DNA of 37,453 bases from an uncultured Arenicella sp. (GCA_937973905.1 CALJJR010000217.1:1-37453); one strand, 5' to 3'; counted from the first letter of the stretch, positions 25,192-34,419 are shown. Notes: a model not told the origin generated them from the sequence alone. A program made the numbers and translations.

Positions 25192-25219
25192 AAACAAAGC
25201 AAAGAAACTAGGAGCACGC

Positions 25220-26299
25220 ATGGCAACTGCAGCTGATTTTAATCTCGGAGAATTCACCTTCCCTAGAGGCTGGTTCATGATCGCTGAAGCTAATGAATTG
25301 GATGACGGCCCGATTGGCGTGCGCTTTTTTTCGCAAGATTTTGCCTTGTATCGAGGAGCGAGCGGCCAGGTTGTTCTACTCGACGCGTATTGTGCGCATA
25401 TGGGTACCCATCTGGCCGAGAGCAAGAGCGCCTCTATTGTTATTAACGGTGAACAAATCGAAGGCGACTCGATCCGTTGCCCGTACCATGGCTGGCGCTA
25501 CAACCCTAAGGGTGAAGTGGATGACATTCCGTATTTCGACGGGCCCTGTCCTAAGGCCGGCAATATCCAGTCGCATACGGTGGTGGAAAAATTGGGCGCC
25601 ATTTTTATGTGGCATTGTCCAGAAGGTCTGGAGCCCGATCATGAGCTTCCCGATGTGCCAGCCTGGGACGACCCAGATTGGGTGAATGGTAGTTATGACC
25701 ACTTAGGCGAACTCGAAATGCATCCGCAGGAAATTATCGACAATATGGCTGATGCTCATCACCTGGGCCCTACCCACGGTGCGCCGTGCGAGTACTTTGA
25801 AAACGAATACATTGACCACGTTTACTATCAGCGGCAGGGTGGCTTTCATCGTATGTACGACGCGTATCTAACTACCCTGACTTGGTACACCGGCCCTGGG
25901 CTATTGATTTCCAAGCAGCGGTTTGGGCCCGCCAATGGCTATGAGTTTATTTTTAATACGCCGATTGAAGATGGCAAGGTCAAAGCTTGGCACAACAACA
26001 TTGCCAAAGCCTTTAATAGCCCTCCCAATGATGAGGACAAAGCGAATGCCAAAATGGCGCAAGAAGGTGCCTTGGCGGCGTTTGCGCAGGACTTTCAAAT
26101 CTGGGCTAACAAACGCCCGGCACTCAAAATTATGGCCACGCCAGCGGAAGGTAATTTTCGTTTGGGCCGCATCTGGTACAAACAGTTTTACAACTCTCGA
26201 GCGGTGGCGAGTGACTACCATGCCAAGGTCAATGGTAAGCACCATTTGAAAACCTTGCCACCGCCCGGTGATTTGGCCGCTGAATTAGAGCAAGATTGA
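25220..26299 (+). CDS. Rieske non-haem iron oxygenase, KshA-like
   Basis: The start is the ATG at 25220 with GGAG seven bases before it; longer readings run into the TetR gene. The 360-residue oxygenase subunit has a Rieske [2Fe-2S] site (Cys58-x-His60 and Cys87-P-Y-His90) and a mononuclear iron site Asp178-x2-His181-x4-His186 in IIDNMADAHHLGPTHG. The DNM.D..H stretch is like that of 3-ketosteroid 9alpha-hydroxylase KshA and the related cholesterol 7-desaturases (DAF-36/Neverland). Ring hydroxylation or desaturation of a steroid is therefore likely. No KshB reductase gene is nearby; electrons may come from elsewhere or from the rubredoxin reductase fusion. Confidence 0.93.
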   Translation: MATAADFNLGEFTFPRGWFMIAEANELDDGPIGVRFFSQDFALYRGASGQVVLLDAYCAHMGTHLAESKSASIVINGEQIEGDSIRCPYHGWRYNPKGEVDDIPYFDGPCPKAGNIQSHTVVEKLGAIFMWHCPEGLEPDHELPDVPAWDDPDWVNGSYDHLGELEMHPQEIIDNMADAHHLGPTHGAPCEYFENEYIDHVYYQRQGGFHRMYDAYLTTLTWYTGPGLLISKQRFGPANGYEFIFNTPIEDGKVKAWHNNIAKAFNSPPNDEDKANAKMAQEGALAAFAQDFQIWANKRPALKIMATPAEGNFRLGRIWYKQFYNSRAVASDYHAKVNGKHHLKTLPPPGDLAAELEQD

Positions 26300-26309
26300 A
26301 CCCATCAAC

Positions 26310-27665
26310 GTGACTGTCACTGAGCAGCCGTTACCACTCAAGCTGTGCGTTGGGTGGGGGGTCGGTACCCTTGGGGTGTCGATCATGTTCAACAGTATTA
26401 CGATACTGCTGCAACGATTTGCTACCGACTACCTTGGTATTGCAGCGGTCTCATGGGCGGGTATTTTTTTACTAACCAAGTTGTACGACGCGGTGACTGA
26501 CCCATTGATGGGGATGATTTCGGATCGTACGCGCTCGCCCTTAGGGCGTCGTCGCGTGTACTTGCCGCTTGGCATGGTGATCAGCGTGATTGCTTTCTAT
26601 GCCTTGTTTCACGCGCCAGCGGTCACCGAATCGTCGCATGCTCTATTGGTGATGTTGGCATTGCTGCTGTTGTTCTCGACCGGCTACACCATTTTCAATG
26701 TGCCCTATATGTCGATGCTGCCCGAGATGACCGAGGGGTATCGCGAGCGTGCACGATTGGTGTCATTCAGAATTTATGGCGTGGGGCTAGGCACGGTGGT
26801 TGGTTTAGCCCTGGGCCCGGCACTGGTGGCGTATTTTGGCGGTGGACGAGATGGTCATCTCATCATGGCAGCGATTTTCAGTGCACTCGTCTTTCTCAGT
26901 ATGACGGCATGTTTTTTTATGACCGCCGACGCGAAACAGTCGGCGCCCTCGGTCGAGAACAAAATAGGTTGGGTTGAGAGTTGGTCCTTACTTTGGCAAA
27001 ACAAACCCTTCATGCGCATTATCGGGCTCAAGCTTACTCAGCTATGCAGCGTAGCCATGAATCAAACCATGTTGATCTATTTCGTCGTTTACGTGCTGGA
27101 GAAAGATTATCAATTTTTATGGGTCTACGGCTTGATCGCAGCATCGAGCACCATGCTCGGCCCATATATTTGTTTACGTTTGCTGCACCGTTTTGATAAA
27201 CGCAGCTTGTATCTGATCGCCGCGCTAATCCACACCTTGTTTATGGTGAGCTGGTTATTGGTCGATGCTAATGAGCCGGTCAGTTTGATTATCATCAGGG
27301 GTGCGGTTCTTGGCATGACCGCAGGCGCGATGATTATGACCGCACAAGCCATGTTGCCAGACACAATCAGCTACGAAACCCTAACCACCGGATTGAACCG
27401 TGAAGGTGTTTATTCAGGTCTATATACCACCACTGAGAAACTGGCTTTTGCCTTAGGTGGTTCGGTTTCAGCCTTGATTTTGGGGATGGCAGGGTATGTG
27501 TCTTCCACCACCGGTGGCGCGGTGCAACCTGAGTCTGCGGTACAGGCTATCTATCTGTGCGTGGGCGTACTTCCAGCCATGCTGGCGCTCGCGAGTTGTT
27601 TGTTTTTGATCGGCTATGACTTAACTGAAGAAAAACTTAATGCGCTGCGATTGGCGCATTCTTAA
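26310..27665 (+). CDS. GPH-family (MelB-like) cation symporter
   Basis: This 451-residue membrane protein has about 12 hydrophobic segments. The signature DPLMGMISDRTRSPLGRRR (between TM2 and TM3) is characteristic of the glycoside-pentoside-hexuronide:cation symporter family. Related members in steroid clusters are thought to move steroids or conjugates rather than sugars; that is inference here. It starts at a GTG (26310) ten bases after the Rieske gene without a strong ribosome site. It is followed by the 5alpha-reductase family gene, 24 bases away. Confidence 0.9.
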   Translation: MTVTEQPLPLKLCVGWGVGTLGVSIMFNSITILLQRFATDYLGIAAVSWAGIFLLTKLYDAVTDPLMGMISDRTRSPLGRRRVYLPLGMVISVIAFYALFHAPAVTESSHALLVMLALLLLFSTGYTIFNVPYMSMLPEMTEGYRERARLVSFRIYGVGLGTVVGLALGPALVAYFGGGRDGHLIMAAIFSALVFLSMTACFFMTADAKQSAPSVENKIGWVESWSLLWQNKPFMRIIGLKLTQLCSVAMNQTMLIYFVVYVLEKDYQFLWVYGLIAASSTMLGPYICLRLLHRFDKRSLYLIAALIHTLFMVSWLLVDANEPVSLIIIRGAVLGMTAGAMIMTAQAMLPDTISYETLTTGLNREGVYSGLYTTTEKLAFALGGSVSALILGMAGYVSSTTGGAVQPESAVQAIYLCVGVLPAMLALASCLFLIGYDLTEEKLNALRLAHS

Positions 27666-27689
27666 TATCGCTTTGAAGCGGAGGTTACT

Positions 27690-28487
27690 ATGAGTTGGTA
27701 CACCGGAAACACCCTTTACGACAGCCTGCTAATTGTTGGGCTCGTGGTGGCAATCTTAATTTATCTCGGCAATAAGTACGGCACTGCCAAATACGGTGGG
27801 CGATTTGGCGAAAGCAAAAAAGGCGCGTTTCGTCTAAGCTCAAAAGCTGGCTGGATTTTGATGGAACTGCCGGCGCTGATTGTGTTCCCCATTGTCTTCT
27901 TTATGGGGCAAAATGCCATGCAGGCTGTACCGCTGTTTTTCCTCTGCTTGTGGACCTTCCATTATTTAAATCGCGCCATCGTAAATCCGATGCTGATGCG
28001 CACCGCACCAGGTTCAAAAAACTCTTTTGACCCTAGTGTGATGGTTTGGGGGTGGATTGTTTTGGCGCTGCACAGCTATCTTAACGCAGCCTATATCAGC
28101 GAGTACGGAACGCAGTACGACAGCAGTTGGTTTTCTGACCCGCGCTTTGTGCTCGGGCTACTTATTTACGCTTTTGGGTTTACCTTGAACGTGTACTCCG
28201 ATTCGATCCTTCGAAATTTGCGCTCCAAGACACCGGCACCAGATGAGCCGCGCTACAAGATACCTTACGGCGGCATGTTCAAGTATGTGACGTGCCCGCA
28301 GTATCTGGGCGAAATCATTTCCTTCGTTGGCCTTGCGGTAATGACATGGAATCTCGGTGCGGTATTCGTGGTGTTAGTGACGGCTGGGAATTTGATTCCG
28401 CGAGCGCTGGTTACTCACAAATGGTTCAACAAGCACTTCAGCGACTACCCACAAGAGCGCACCGCTATCATCCCTAAAATCCTCTAG
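27690..28487 (+). CDS. Steroid 5alpha-reductase family membrane enzyme (SRD5A-like)
   Basis: This 265-residue integral membrane protein has six to seven hydrophobic segments and a clear SRD5A-type C-terminus: KYVTCPQYLGEI, then TAGNLIPRA, HKWF and the end FSDYPQERTAIIPKIL. These align with human SRD5A (NFLGEIIEW and FEDYPKSRKALIPFIF). The family reduces the 4,5 double bond of 3-oxo-Delta4 steroids with NADPH. The Glu of GEI is kept, while Gln replaces the Asn seen in human SRD5A2 just before it. A strong GGAGGT precedes the ATG. It is co-oriented with the Rieske and transporter genes and the NTF2-like gene 14 bases on. Confidence 0.92.
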   Translation: MSWYTGNTLYDSLLIVGLVVAILIYLGNKYGTAKYGGRFGESKKGAFRLSSKAGWILMELPALIVFPIVFFMGQNAMQAVPLFFLCLWTFHYLNRAIVNPMLMRTAPGSKNSFDPSVMVWGWIVLALHSYLNAAYISEYGTQYDSSWFSDPRFVLGLLIYAFGFTLNVYSDSILRNLRSKTPAPDEPRYKIPYGGMFKYVTCPQYLGEIISFVGLAVMTWNLGAVFVVLVTAGNLIPRALVTHKWFNKHFSDYPQERTAIIPKIL

Positions 28488-28501
28488 GAGGGCAGCTTAT
28501 C

Positions 28502-28966
28502 ATGACATTAGAAGAACTCGCCGAAAAAGAACTAATCAAAGAAACCAAGGCTCGATATTTCCGCGGGTTGGATACCAAAGACTGGGATTTGTTTGGCGAC
28601 ACCATGACGGACGATGTTCAGGGTCGCTATAGTGATGGACAACTCAGTTTTGATGGTAAGGAGCCGCTGGTTGAATTTATGCGTGAAAATTTATCCGCCA
28701 GCAACGTCATCACAATGCACCATGGGCATCATCCTGAGATTAGTCTCAACGCTGACGGAGTGACCGCGAGCGGAGTATGGTATTTGCAAGATATGGTGAT
28801 CGATCTTATCGGCAAGACTCGCTTGTATGGCGCGGCAGTTTATCAAGACGAATATCGCAAAGAGGCCGGTGAGTGGAAGATTAGCTTAACCGGCTATTCA
28901 CGCACTTTTGAGTTTGTCGAACCTTTAAGCGATCAGCATGTGGTACTGCAGAGCATGTTCGGATAA
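28502..28966 (+). CDS. NTF2-like (SnoaL-type) protein
   Basis: This is a 154-residue alpha+beta cone-fold protein: an N-terminal helix EELAEKELIKETKARYFRGLDTKDW, DTMTDDV, then MHHGHHPEI and strands through WKISLTGYSRTFEFV. The fold includes ketosteroid isomerase, scytalone dehydratase and the bile-acid 7alpha-dehydratase BaiE. A pair of His (HHGHH near residue 80) could act as acid or base. It may isomerise or dehydrate a steroid made by its neighbours; this is inference. GGAGG is upstream of the ATG. It is the last gene of the plus-strand unit. Confidence 0.85.
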   Translation: MTLEELAEKELIKETKARYFRGLDTKDWDLFGDTMTDDVQGRYSDGQLSFDGKEPLVEFMRENLSASNVITMHHGHHPEISLNADGVTASGVWYLQDMVIDLIGKTRLYGAAVYQDEYRKEAGEWKISLTGYSRTFEFVEPLSDQHVVLQSMFG

Positions 28967-28987
28967 ACACCACCAACAGCGCAACGC

Positions 28988-29896
28988 TCATCGAAGTGAA
29001 GGGATAAATCTCGGCACGGACTCTTGATAGCTTTTGTACTCAGGGTACTTCAACGACGAGATCTCTTCGCTTAGCCCAGAGCTGTTGTAGAACAAGACCA
29101 GCAGCAGCACTGAACCGGTGATCGTCCAATTGAGCCACTGGCCAGTAGCAACCACTGTGAATAGATAAAAAGTTAGCCAAAGTGCTTGTTCGCAAGTGTA
29201 ATTTGGGTGGCGCATCTTTGACCACAAGCCTTGGTTCACAAACCCGTGCGCGTACTCTTCTAAAGGTGCGCCTTGACCTAAGCGTCGATACTTCTCGGTT
29301 TGAAAGTCCCATTGCTGGCGGTCGGCCACGGCTTCGCCGTAGACAAACAATAAGAACAGCGCGGCAAGCCCTGCATCAGCAAAGCCCAAGCCGGTGCCAT
29401 TGGCGGCTTTAACAATCGGTAGGGTAAAGAGCAAGATAAGCCCCATTTGATAGAACGAGATAAATACCAGGTTGAAAAGGCTCCACGCGATCGGGTTAGA
29501 GAAACCAGGGCGTTTACGTACTTCGGCCCATCGATAATCTTCTTCTCCTTCCCAGAAGCGCCATGAGTACCCGCCGCGACGTGCAAAGTTAAATGTAAGT
29601 CGTGCGCCCCAAATGCTCACCAGTACGGCCATCAATATCGCGCGCGGATCGAACTCGAGCATTGCGCAAGCGACCCAGGCATAGATGATTGGCATTATTG
29701 ACCAGAGCTTGTCTACTTGGCTGTAGTTTCTAGCGACCGTACTAACCACAAAACAGAGCACGGTTGCAGCAATGTAAATTTGCACCAGACTTATCAGTAC
29801 TGTTTTAGTTTGCGCGTCAAGCGGAGGCTCCAGATAGATTGCTAAACTCGGTACTACTAATACGGTCAAAATTAAGAATAGGGCTTGTTTCCACAT
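28988..29896 (-). CDS. DUF1295 membrane protein (steroid reductase superfamily)
   Basis: This 302-residue multi-pass membrane protein has the DUF1295 markers DKLWSIMPIIYAW, GARLTFNFARRGGYSWRFWEGEEDYRW, and GLWSKMRHPNYTCEQ with a C-terminal LKYPEYKSYQESVPRFIP. DUF1295 shares the C-terminal NADPH-binding fold of SRD5A and isoprenylcysteine methyltransferases. Its function is not established; reduction of a steroid double bond would suit the neighbourhood. It is convergent with the NTF2-like gene and 15 bases downstream of the Bcr/CflA transporter gene. Confidence 0.9.
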   Translation of the reverse strand: MWKQALFLILTVLVVPSLAIYLEPPLDAQTKTVLISLVQIYIAATVLCFVVSTVARNYSQVDKLWSIMPIIYAWVACAMLEFDPRAILMAVLVSIWGARLTFNFARRGGYSWRFWEGEEDYRWAEVRKRPGFSNPIAWSLFNLVFISFYQMGLILLFTLPIVKAANGTGLGFADAGLAALFLLFVYGEAVADRQQWDFQTEKYRRLGQGAPLEEYAHGFVNQGLWSKMRHPNYTCEQALWLTFYLFTVVATGQWLNWTITGSVLLLVLFYNSSGLSEEISSLKYPEYKSYQESVPRFIPSLR

Positions 29897-29911
29897 AAAA
29901 TTGCTCTGTTG

Positions 29912-31123
29912 TTATGCGTTCAAGGGTTGTCGGCTAGCCGACCAAAAAATGAGTCGCGCCATTATGGCTGAAGTCAACATAATGCCGAAAACCGGCAGTA
30001 GCTGCCCCGCTGAAAGAATAGCTGCGAGGGCACCAATAAAGGCGCCAAAGGCGAACATGATTGATGAGTTGAGCGATGCCGCGCTGCCGATATGATCTTC
30101 GTGCAGGCTAATATAATACCCGCTGGCAATCGGAGAAATCGCTCCACTGGCGACGATAATTAGCCCTAGGCCCATACCAATGTTCCACACATTGATCATG
30201 TCGATCGCGCAAAGCACAACGAGACCGAGCGCGAGGATTATTTGGCAACCATTCGCCACGTGCAGAATTTGTTGTGGTTCAAGATTCTTGGCCGCAATTG
30301 TTGCTAAGCGATTGCCGATCATCATTAGGCCCGCCATCAAGCCGAACACGACGGAAAAAACCAACGGTGTGAATTCGAAGTACTCGATAAATATAAACGA
30401 AGCATTGGTAACGTAGGCGAACAGAATGCCCGAGCTACACCCTGTAAATAAGACGTACCGAAGTGCCAGCAATCGGCCATCGGTTCGGCGCATCGTTGCA
30501 GCCACGTATCCACTTACCAACAATGATGCATTTAACCTGCCGCTGCGAGAGGTATGTGTTTCGGGAATGACTAAGACATAGAGACAGACCATCATGGTGG
30601 CGAAAACGATCAATGCAAAAAATATCGCCCGCCATCCCAGCGGTGTTAGGAAAGCGCCGAGAGTGGGTGCAAGCATAGGCGCGAGCAACATCACCACCAG
30701 AATGTTTGCGTATTTGAGCATAACCACATCGCGGGCAAACACATCTCGCGCCTGGGCCATGCAAACGACGGAGGCAAACCCGGCGCCGGTTGCTTGTATC
30801 ACTCTCAGCAATTGGACTTGGTAGATATTCATCGCCAGCACAATCCCAATCGAAGCAAGGATGAAGATGATCAGGCCCGCAACACCAATGGTTTTACGGC
30901 CGAGTTGGTCGGATAAGGGGCCGCCAATGAACTGACCAAAGGCCATGCCAATTAAAAAGGTACTCACGGTTAGATTGGCGGCCGCCATATCACTGCGCAA
31001 TGATTTCGCCATGTCGGGCAAGGCCGGGAGGTACATATTGACCGCCAGCGCGCCAAGCGCCGCTAAGCCAGCGACAAAAACCATGAAGAAGCGGCTATCT
31101 ACGAGTTGTGATTTGCTCAGCAT
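29912..31123 (-). CDS. MFS transporter, Bcr/CflA-type
   Basis: This 403-residue, 12-segment MFS protein has the opening NMYLPALPDMAKSL and FGQFIGGPLSDQLGRKTIG between TM2 and TM3, both typical of Bcr/CflA proton-driven exporters. It may export toxic steroid intermediates or be unrelated drug efflux; no substrate information is visible. The 243 bases upstream (31124-31366) separate it from the sulfatase and probably hold its promoter. It runs with the DUF1295 gene, 15 bases downstream. Confidence 0.92.
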   Translation of the reverse strand: MLSKSQLVDSRFFMVFVAGLAALGALAVNMYLPALPDMAKSLRSDMAAANLTVSTFLIGMAFGQFIGGPLSDQLGRKTIGVAGLIIFILASIGIVLAMNIYQVQLLRVIQATGAGFASVVCMAQARDVFARDVVMLKYANILVVMLLAPMLAPTLGAFLTPLGWRAIFFALIVFATMMVCLYVLVIPETHTSRSGRLNASLLVSGYVAATMRRTDGRLLALRYVLFTGCSSGILFAYVTNASFIFIEYFEFTPLVFSVVFGLMAGLMMIGNRLATIAAKNLEPQQILHVANGCQIILALGLVVLCAIDMINVWNIGMGLGLIIVASGAISPIASGYYISLHEDHIGSAASLNSSIMFAFGAFIGALAAILSAGQLLPVFGIMLTSAIMARLIFWSASRQPLNA

Positions 31124-31251
31124 GATTGATGGTTGGCGGGTTGATTGGGCGCTCGATTCCGGCGCGAGGGCTTAAGATGGCGCCGAGACAATGAACGCGA
31201 GTCAGACTGTTCTTTTGGTTTCGGCGTTGTTTAGTACGTGTTCTATTTAAT

Positions 31252-31286
31252 CAAGCTCATGGCTGCCTAAACAAGCTCAGGGCCGC
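31252..31286. repeat. Two 15-base direct repeats, 20 bases apart
   Basis: CAAGCTCATGGCTGC (31252-31266) and CAAGCTCAGGGCCGC (31272-31286) match at 13 of 15 bases with a 20-base period, in the 243-base gap upstream of the Bcr/CflA gene. Two helical turns of spacing would suit tandem regulator binding. The rest of the gap shows nothing gene-like. Confidence 0.35.
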
Positions 31287-31366
31287 GGTACTGCGCGCCT
31301 CACCGGTGTGCATGGAGGTGGGAGTGTGCCACAGGCGGGATAGCAACAATGTCTCTGGTTGAGAAA

Positions 31367-32977
31367 TCACTTTTCATTTTCAACACACCAGCCGGCTAAC
31401 CAAGGTTTTGGCTCACAATCGTAGATCAAGCGGCCGTTTTCGCCGTGCATGATATCCAGTGATTTTTTAGCGAACTCTGGTGGCATTCCCCGCGCGGGTA
31501 CGTCGTTAAGATCTTCCAGTTTACGCATACTCTTGGCCCAATCTTTTGGCGCGCGCCAGCCGGGTGGGGGCACCAAGTTACTGCGGGTGCCATTGACCGG
31601 ATATAACATGCGCCAATCATGAATTTCCTTGGCTAAGCGGGCCACGAGCTTAGGGTGCTTTTGCGCAAGGTTGTTGTATTCGTTAGGGTCGTTTTTGATA
31701 TTAAACAAATAGTTCGTGACGTCGGCAGAAAGAAAGCCCTCTTTGATTTCTTGTACGAGTTTCCATTCTTCATTGAATGCGGTGACTGCAATGTTGCCTT
31801 TTATGGGTGTTTCCGAGGCAAATTTTAACGTGCCTTTGAGCGGGATGTACTCATCGTCGATCACCGCCTTCACCATATTGCGGCCATCGAGTTTGCGCCG
31901 ATTTTGTGGCGTTACACCGGCTGCGGCAGCGATGGTTGGGAATACATCCATTACCGACATAACGCTCTCAACCTTTGAACCGGCGGGAATTTTTGCGGGC
32001 CAGCGAATCATTGAAACCACTCGAATGCCGCCTTCAAACGTTTCCCCTTTGCCGCCTCGTAACGGCGCATTGTAAGCGCCGCCAACCGAGTAAACCGCGC
32101 CGCCATTATCACTGAAAAACATCACGATGGTGTTGTCGGTAATGCCTTCATCATCAAGCGTGGTCAAGACGCGGCCTATCGCCTGATCCATGGCGTCCAC
32201 CACGGCTGAGAACATCGGCCTGGCATCGGGGCGCAGCATGACTTTGCTGATGGTATGCGTAGTGTCGCTGGGGCTGCGCGCTGGCTCACGATTAAACTCA
32301 ACGTCACTGTATTTGTCGACCAGCTCTTGAGGTGCTTCCAACGGAGTATGGGGCGCGATAAAAGGCATGTACATGAAAAACGGTTTGCTCTTGTCGCGCT
32401 CTTTAATATACCTCTCGGCTTCAGCGGCCATGATGAATGTTTCGTAGCCCTCTGGGTCGATGGTTTTTCCGTTAACTTGAAAGTCCTTTCCGCCTTGCAC
32501 ACCAAACGGCGGGAAGTAGCCGGTCTCGGTATGTAGGTGACCATAGAAGTGATCAAACCCACGCTGATTAGGATGGTAGGTTTCTTGCGCATGACCGAGA
32601 TGCCACTTGCCGATTAGCGCTGTTTGATAACCCGCAGCTTGGAATGATTGCGGCATAAAGTGCTCGTCCGGGTGAACCCCGGCATTGGTCCACGGCAAAA
32701 AGACCGCATAAGCGACGCCCAAGCGCATTGGGTCGCGACCCGTCATCAAGGCCGCCCGTGTTGGGCTGCAAATGGGCGTGGTATAAAAGCGATCCAGTTC
32801 AGTACCTTCACGCGCCAAACGGTCGAGCGCGGGAGTATCTATTTCGCCACCGTGAAAGCCTACGTCGGCCCAGCCCAAGTCATCAGCAACAATAATGATC
32901 ACATTCGGGGAATCTTCCGCCTTTGCTGTTGAGATAAGAAGCAGGGAAGTAATCAGCGTGATGAGAAGGCGTTTCAT
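31367..32977 (-). CDS. Periplasmic arylsulfatase (type I, formylglycine)
   Basis: This 536-residue exported sulfatase has a signal peptide (MKRLLITLITSLLLISTAKA), the metal pair Asp32-Asp33 in VADDLGWADVG, and the formylglycine motif Cys70-S-P-T-Arg74 followed by AALMTGR. It continues with GKWHLGH and the second metal site FFSDNGG. The sequence style is that of arylsulfatase A/B-like enzymes. A formylglycine-generating enzyme or radical SAM maturase is needed but not present in the window. Its gene starts two bases after the stop of the metallo-beta-lactamase protein gene. The C-terminal region (NGTR, PPPGWRAP and a Cys pair) is nearly the same design as the fragment at 1-279. A sulfated steroid is a plausible substrate. 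Confidence 0.94.
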   Translation of the reverse strand: MKRLLITLITSLLLISTAKAEDSPNVIIIVADDLGWADVGFHGGEIDTPALDRLAREGTELDRFYTTPICSPTRAALMTGRDPMRLGVAYAVFLPWTNAGVHPDEHFMPQSFQAAGYQTALIGKWHLGHAQETYHPNQRGFDHFYGHLHTETGYFPPFGVQGGKDFQVNGKTIDPEGYETFIMAAEAERYIKERDKSKPFFMYMPFIAPHTPLEAPQELVDKYSDVEFNREPARSPSDTTHTISKVMLRPDARPMFSAVVDAMDQAIGRVLTTLDDEGITDNTIVMFFSDNGGAVYSVGGAYNAPLRGGKGETFEGGIRVVSMIRWPAKIPAGSKVESVMSVMDVFPTIAAAAGVTPQNRRKLDGRNMVKAVIDDEYIPLKGTLKFASETPIKGNIAVTAFNEEWKLVQEIKEGFLSADVTNYLFNIKNDPNEYNNLAQKHPKLVARLAKEIHDWRMLYPVNGTRSNLVPPPGWRAPKDWAKSMRKLEDLNDVPARGMPPEFAKKSLDIMHGENGRLIYDCEPKPWLAGWCVENEK

Positions 32978-32979
32978 AA

Positions 32980-34419
32980 TTATTCGGTGACTAAGTTTTC
33001 TAGTTGTTGTTCGGTTTTCGCAATTCGGCTTTGTAGCCAGCCGGTTTCACTGAAATTACTGGTGGTTTGCCAGGCTCGTTCCAATAATGACTCCAGAGCT
33101 TGCAACCTGATTTGTAATGCCTGAGTGGAGTCAGGAGAATCTGCGAGCACGAGCTCAATTAAGTGCAAAGCTTGTTCAGGTTGCTGGCTTTCAACCTTGC
33201 TTTGCGCCAGATCGAGCAAGGGTTGGGTGTCGCCGATCAGGCTGACGAGTTCGGGGTATAACGTTCGAACGGGGACGGCGTAAAGCTCTGTGGTTGATTC
33301 GAATTTAAACCAAGTCGAGTAATACTCCCAGATAGATCGTACATTCCACGATACCTTGCCATGGCCTTGGCTTACTTCGAGTTCGGGTGGAAGTTTAATC
33401 TCCTGCATTAACTGCCAGACTGACTTGCCGGCATTCATTCCCGCCACGGTCTCGTCATGCACATATCTCGTGGCATCGCGCATCAAAACGAGTGCCTCGT
33501 TAATGTCCGATTTCCCTATCACCGGATCAAAGTGACTCGGCAATACCTGTTCTGGTTCAAGTGCAATAATCTTTTCCAGAGAGCGAATATAGGCAATGGG
33601 GTCGCGAAACTTCTCGCCGCGCAGCGTAAAGAGATTCGGCAACATTGGAAAAAGGGGGCCGAAAAAGTCCCCGCTGAATAAGGTTTGTTGTGCTGGCAAC
33701 CAGAGCACGAGGTTGTCATCGCCTTCGGCGCCGGGGCTAGGCATGACTACAAACTCAACGCCGCCGACCACGAATTGCATTTGGTTGAAATCATCAACCA
33801 ATTCATCTGGCTGGATGCCGCCATAGGCAAACATCGCATCGGGCGCTGGCGGCTGCTCGGGCATAAACGTATAGAGCAGGCGATTGCGGTTCCAAAAGTG
33901 ATCTTGCAGATCCAAAAGATAGCGTTGCCCGTCGATAAAACCTCGGTGGGTGATGATCTTGGCGGCAGGGAACTCGGCTTTCCAGTACTTGGTGCCGCCA
34001 ATGTGGTCGGCATGCGAGTGCGATAGAATTATATGCGTGATGGGGCCAGGTGCGGCAGCTTGCAAAATACGCTTGTGTTTGGCCGCCTGCGTGCCTAGGC
34101 CAGTATCAAACAAAACGTTGCCGGCAGCAGTTTGGATCAAGTATGAATTAGCCACGCCGGTTGCGCGAAATATGTTGTTGGCGAGCTGCTCAACTTCTAT
34201 CTCAATATCATGCAGCCCCGCTACCGTTTTAACTTCAGTTTGTGAGGTAGATTGCGTTTGACTGGCAATATAACGGTCGGCCAGAGCGCCCACAGCTTCG
34301 GCACGTCGTTCGTCTAAAAGACGCTCAAATCGATCACCAAAAACCAACCAGGCGATTAGCAGAACCCAGGTTAAGGCTGCGCCAGCAAAGAAGAGAAATT
34401 TGACTAGGGATTTCAGCAC
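32980..34419 (-). CDS. Membrane-anchored metallo-beta-lactamase fold protein, alkylsulfatase-like
   Basis: The GTG at 34419 starts a 479-residue protein with one N-terminal transmembrane segment (about 7-28). The zinc motif H134-S-H136-A-D138-H139 follows. The region LPSHFDPVIG, RDATRYVHDETVAGMNAGKSV, LPPELE and GKVSWNVRSIWEYY closely recalls the dimerisation domain of Zn-dependent alkylsulfatases of the SdsA1/BDS1 group. A TPR-like helical tail is at 410-470. The neighbouring sulfatase, two bases downstream, supports sulfate-ester hydrolysis at the periplasmic face. Another hydrolase role (lactonase-like) cannot be excluded. Confidence 0.88.
   Translation of the reverse strand: MLKSLVKFLFFAGAALTWVLLIAWLVFGDRFERLLDERRAEAVGALADRYIASQTQSTSQTEVKTVAGLHDIEIEVEQLANNIFRATGVANSYLIQTAAGNVLFDTGLGTQAAKHKRILQAAAPGPITHIILSHSHADHIGGTKYWKAEFPAAKIITHRGFIDGQRYLLDLQDHFWNRNRLLYTFMPEQPPAPDAMFAYGGIQPDELVDDFNQMQFVVGGVEFVVMPSPGAEGDDNLVLWLPAQQTLFSGDFFGPLFPMLPNLFTLRGEKFRDPIAYIRSLEKIIALEPEQVLPSHFDPVIGKSDINEALVLMRDATRYVHDETVAGMNAGKSVWQLMQEIKLPPELEVSQGHGKVSWNVRSIWEYYSTWFKFESTTELYAVPVRTLYPELVSLIGDTQPLLDLAQSKVESQQPEQALHLIELVLADSPDSTQALQIRLQALESLLERAWQTTSNFSETGWLQSRIAKTEQQLENLVTE

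Noticed and set aside
25106-25219. Upstream start of the Rieske oxygenase inside the TetR gene
   Set aside because: The added 38 residues are an out-of-frame reading of the TetR C-terminus; ATG 25220 has GGAG at proper spacing.
32176-32592. Open frame of 138 codons overlapping the arylsulfatase gene
   Set aside because: Same strand but a different frame within the sulfatase catalytic domain, with no independent support; no sign that the sulfatase is frameshifted.
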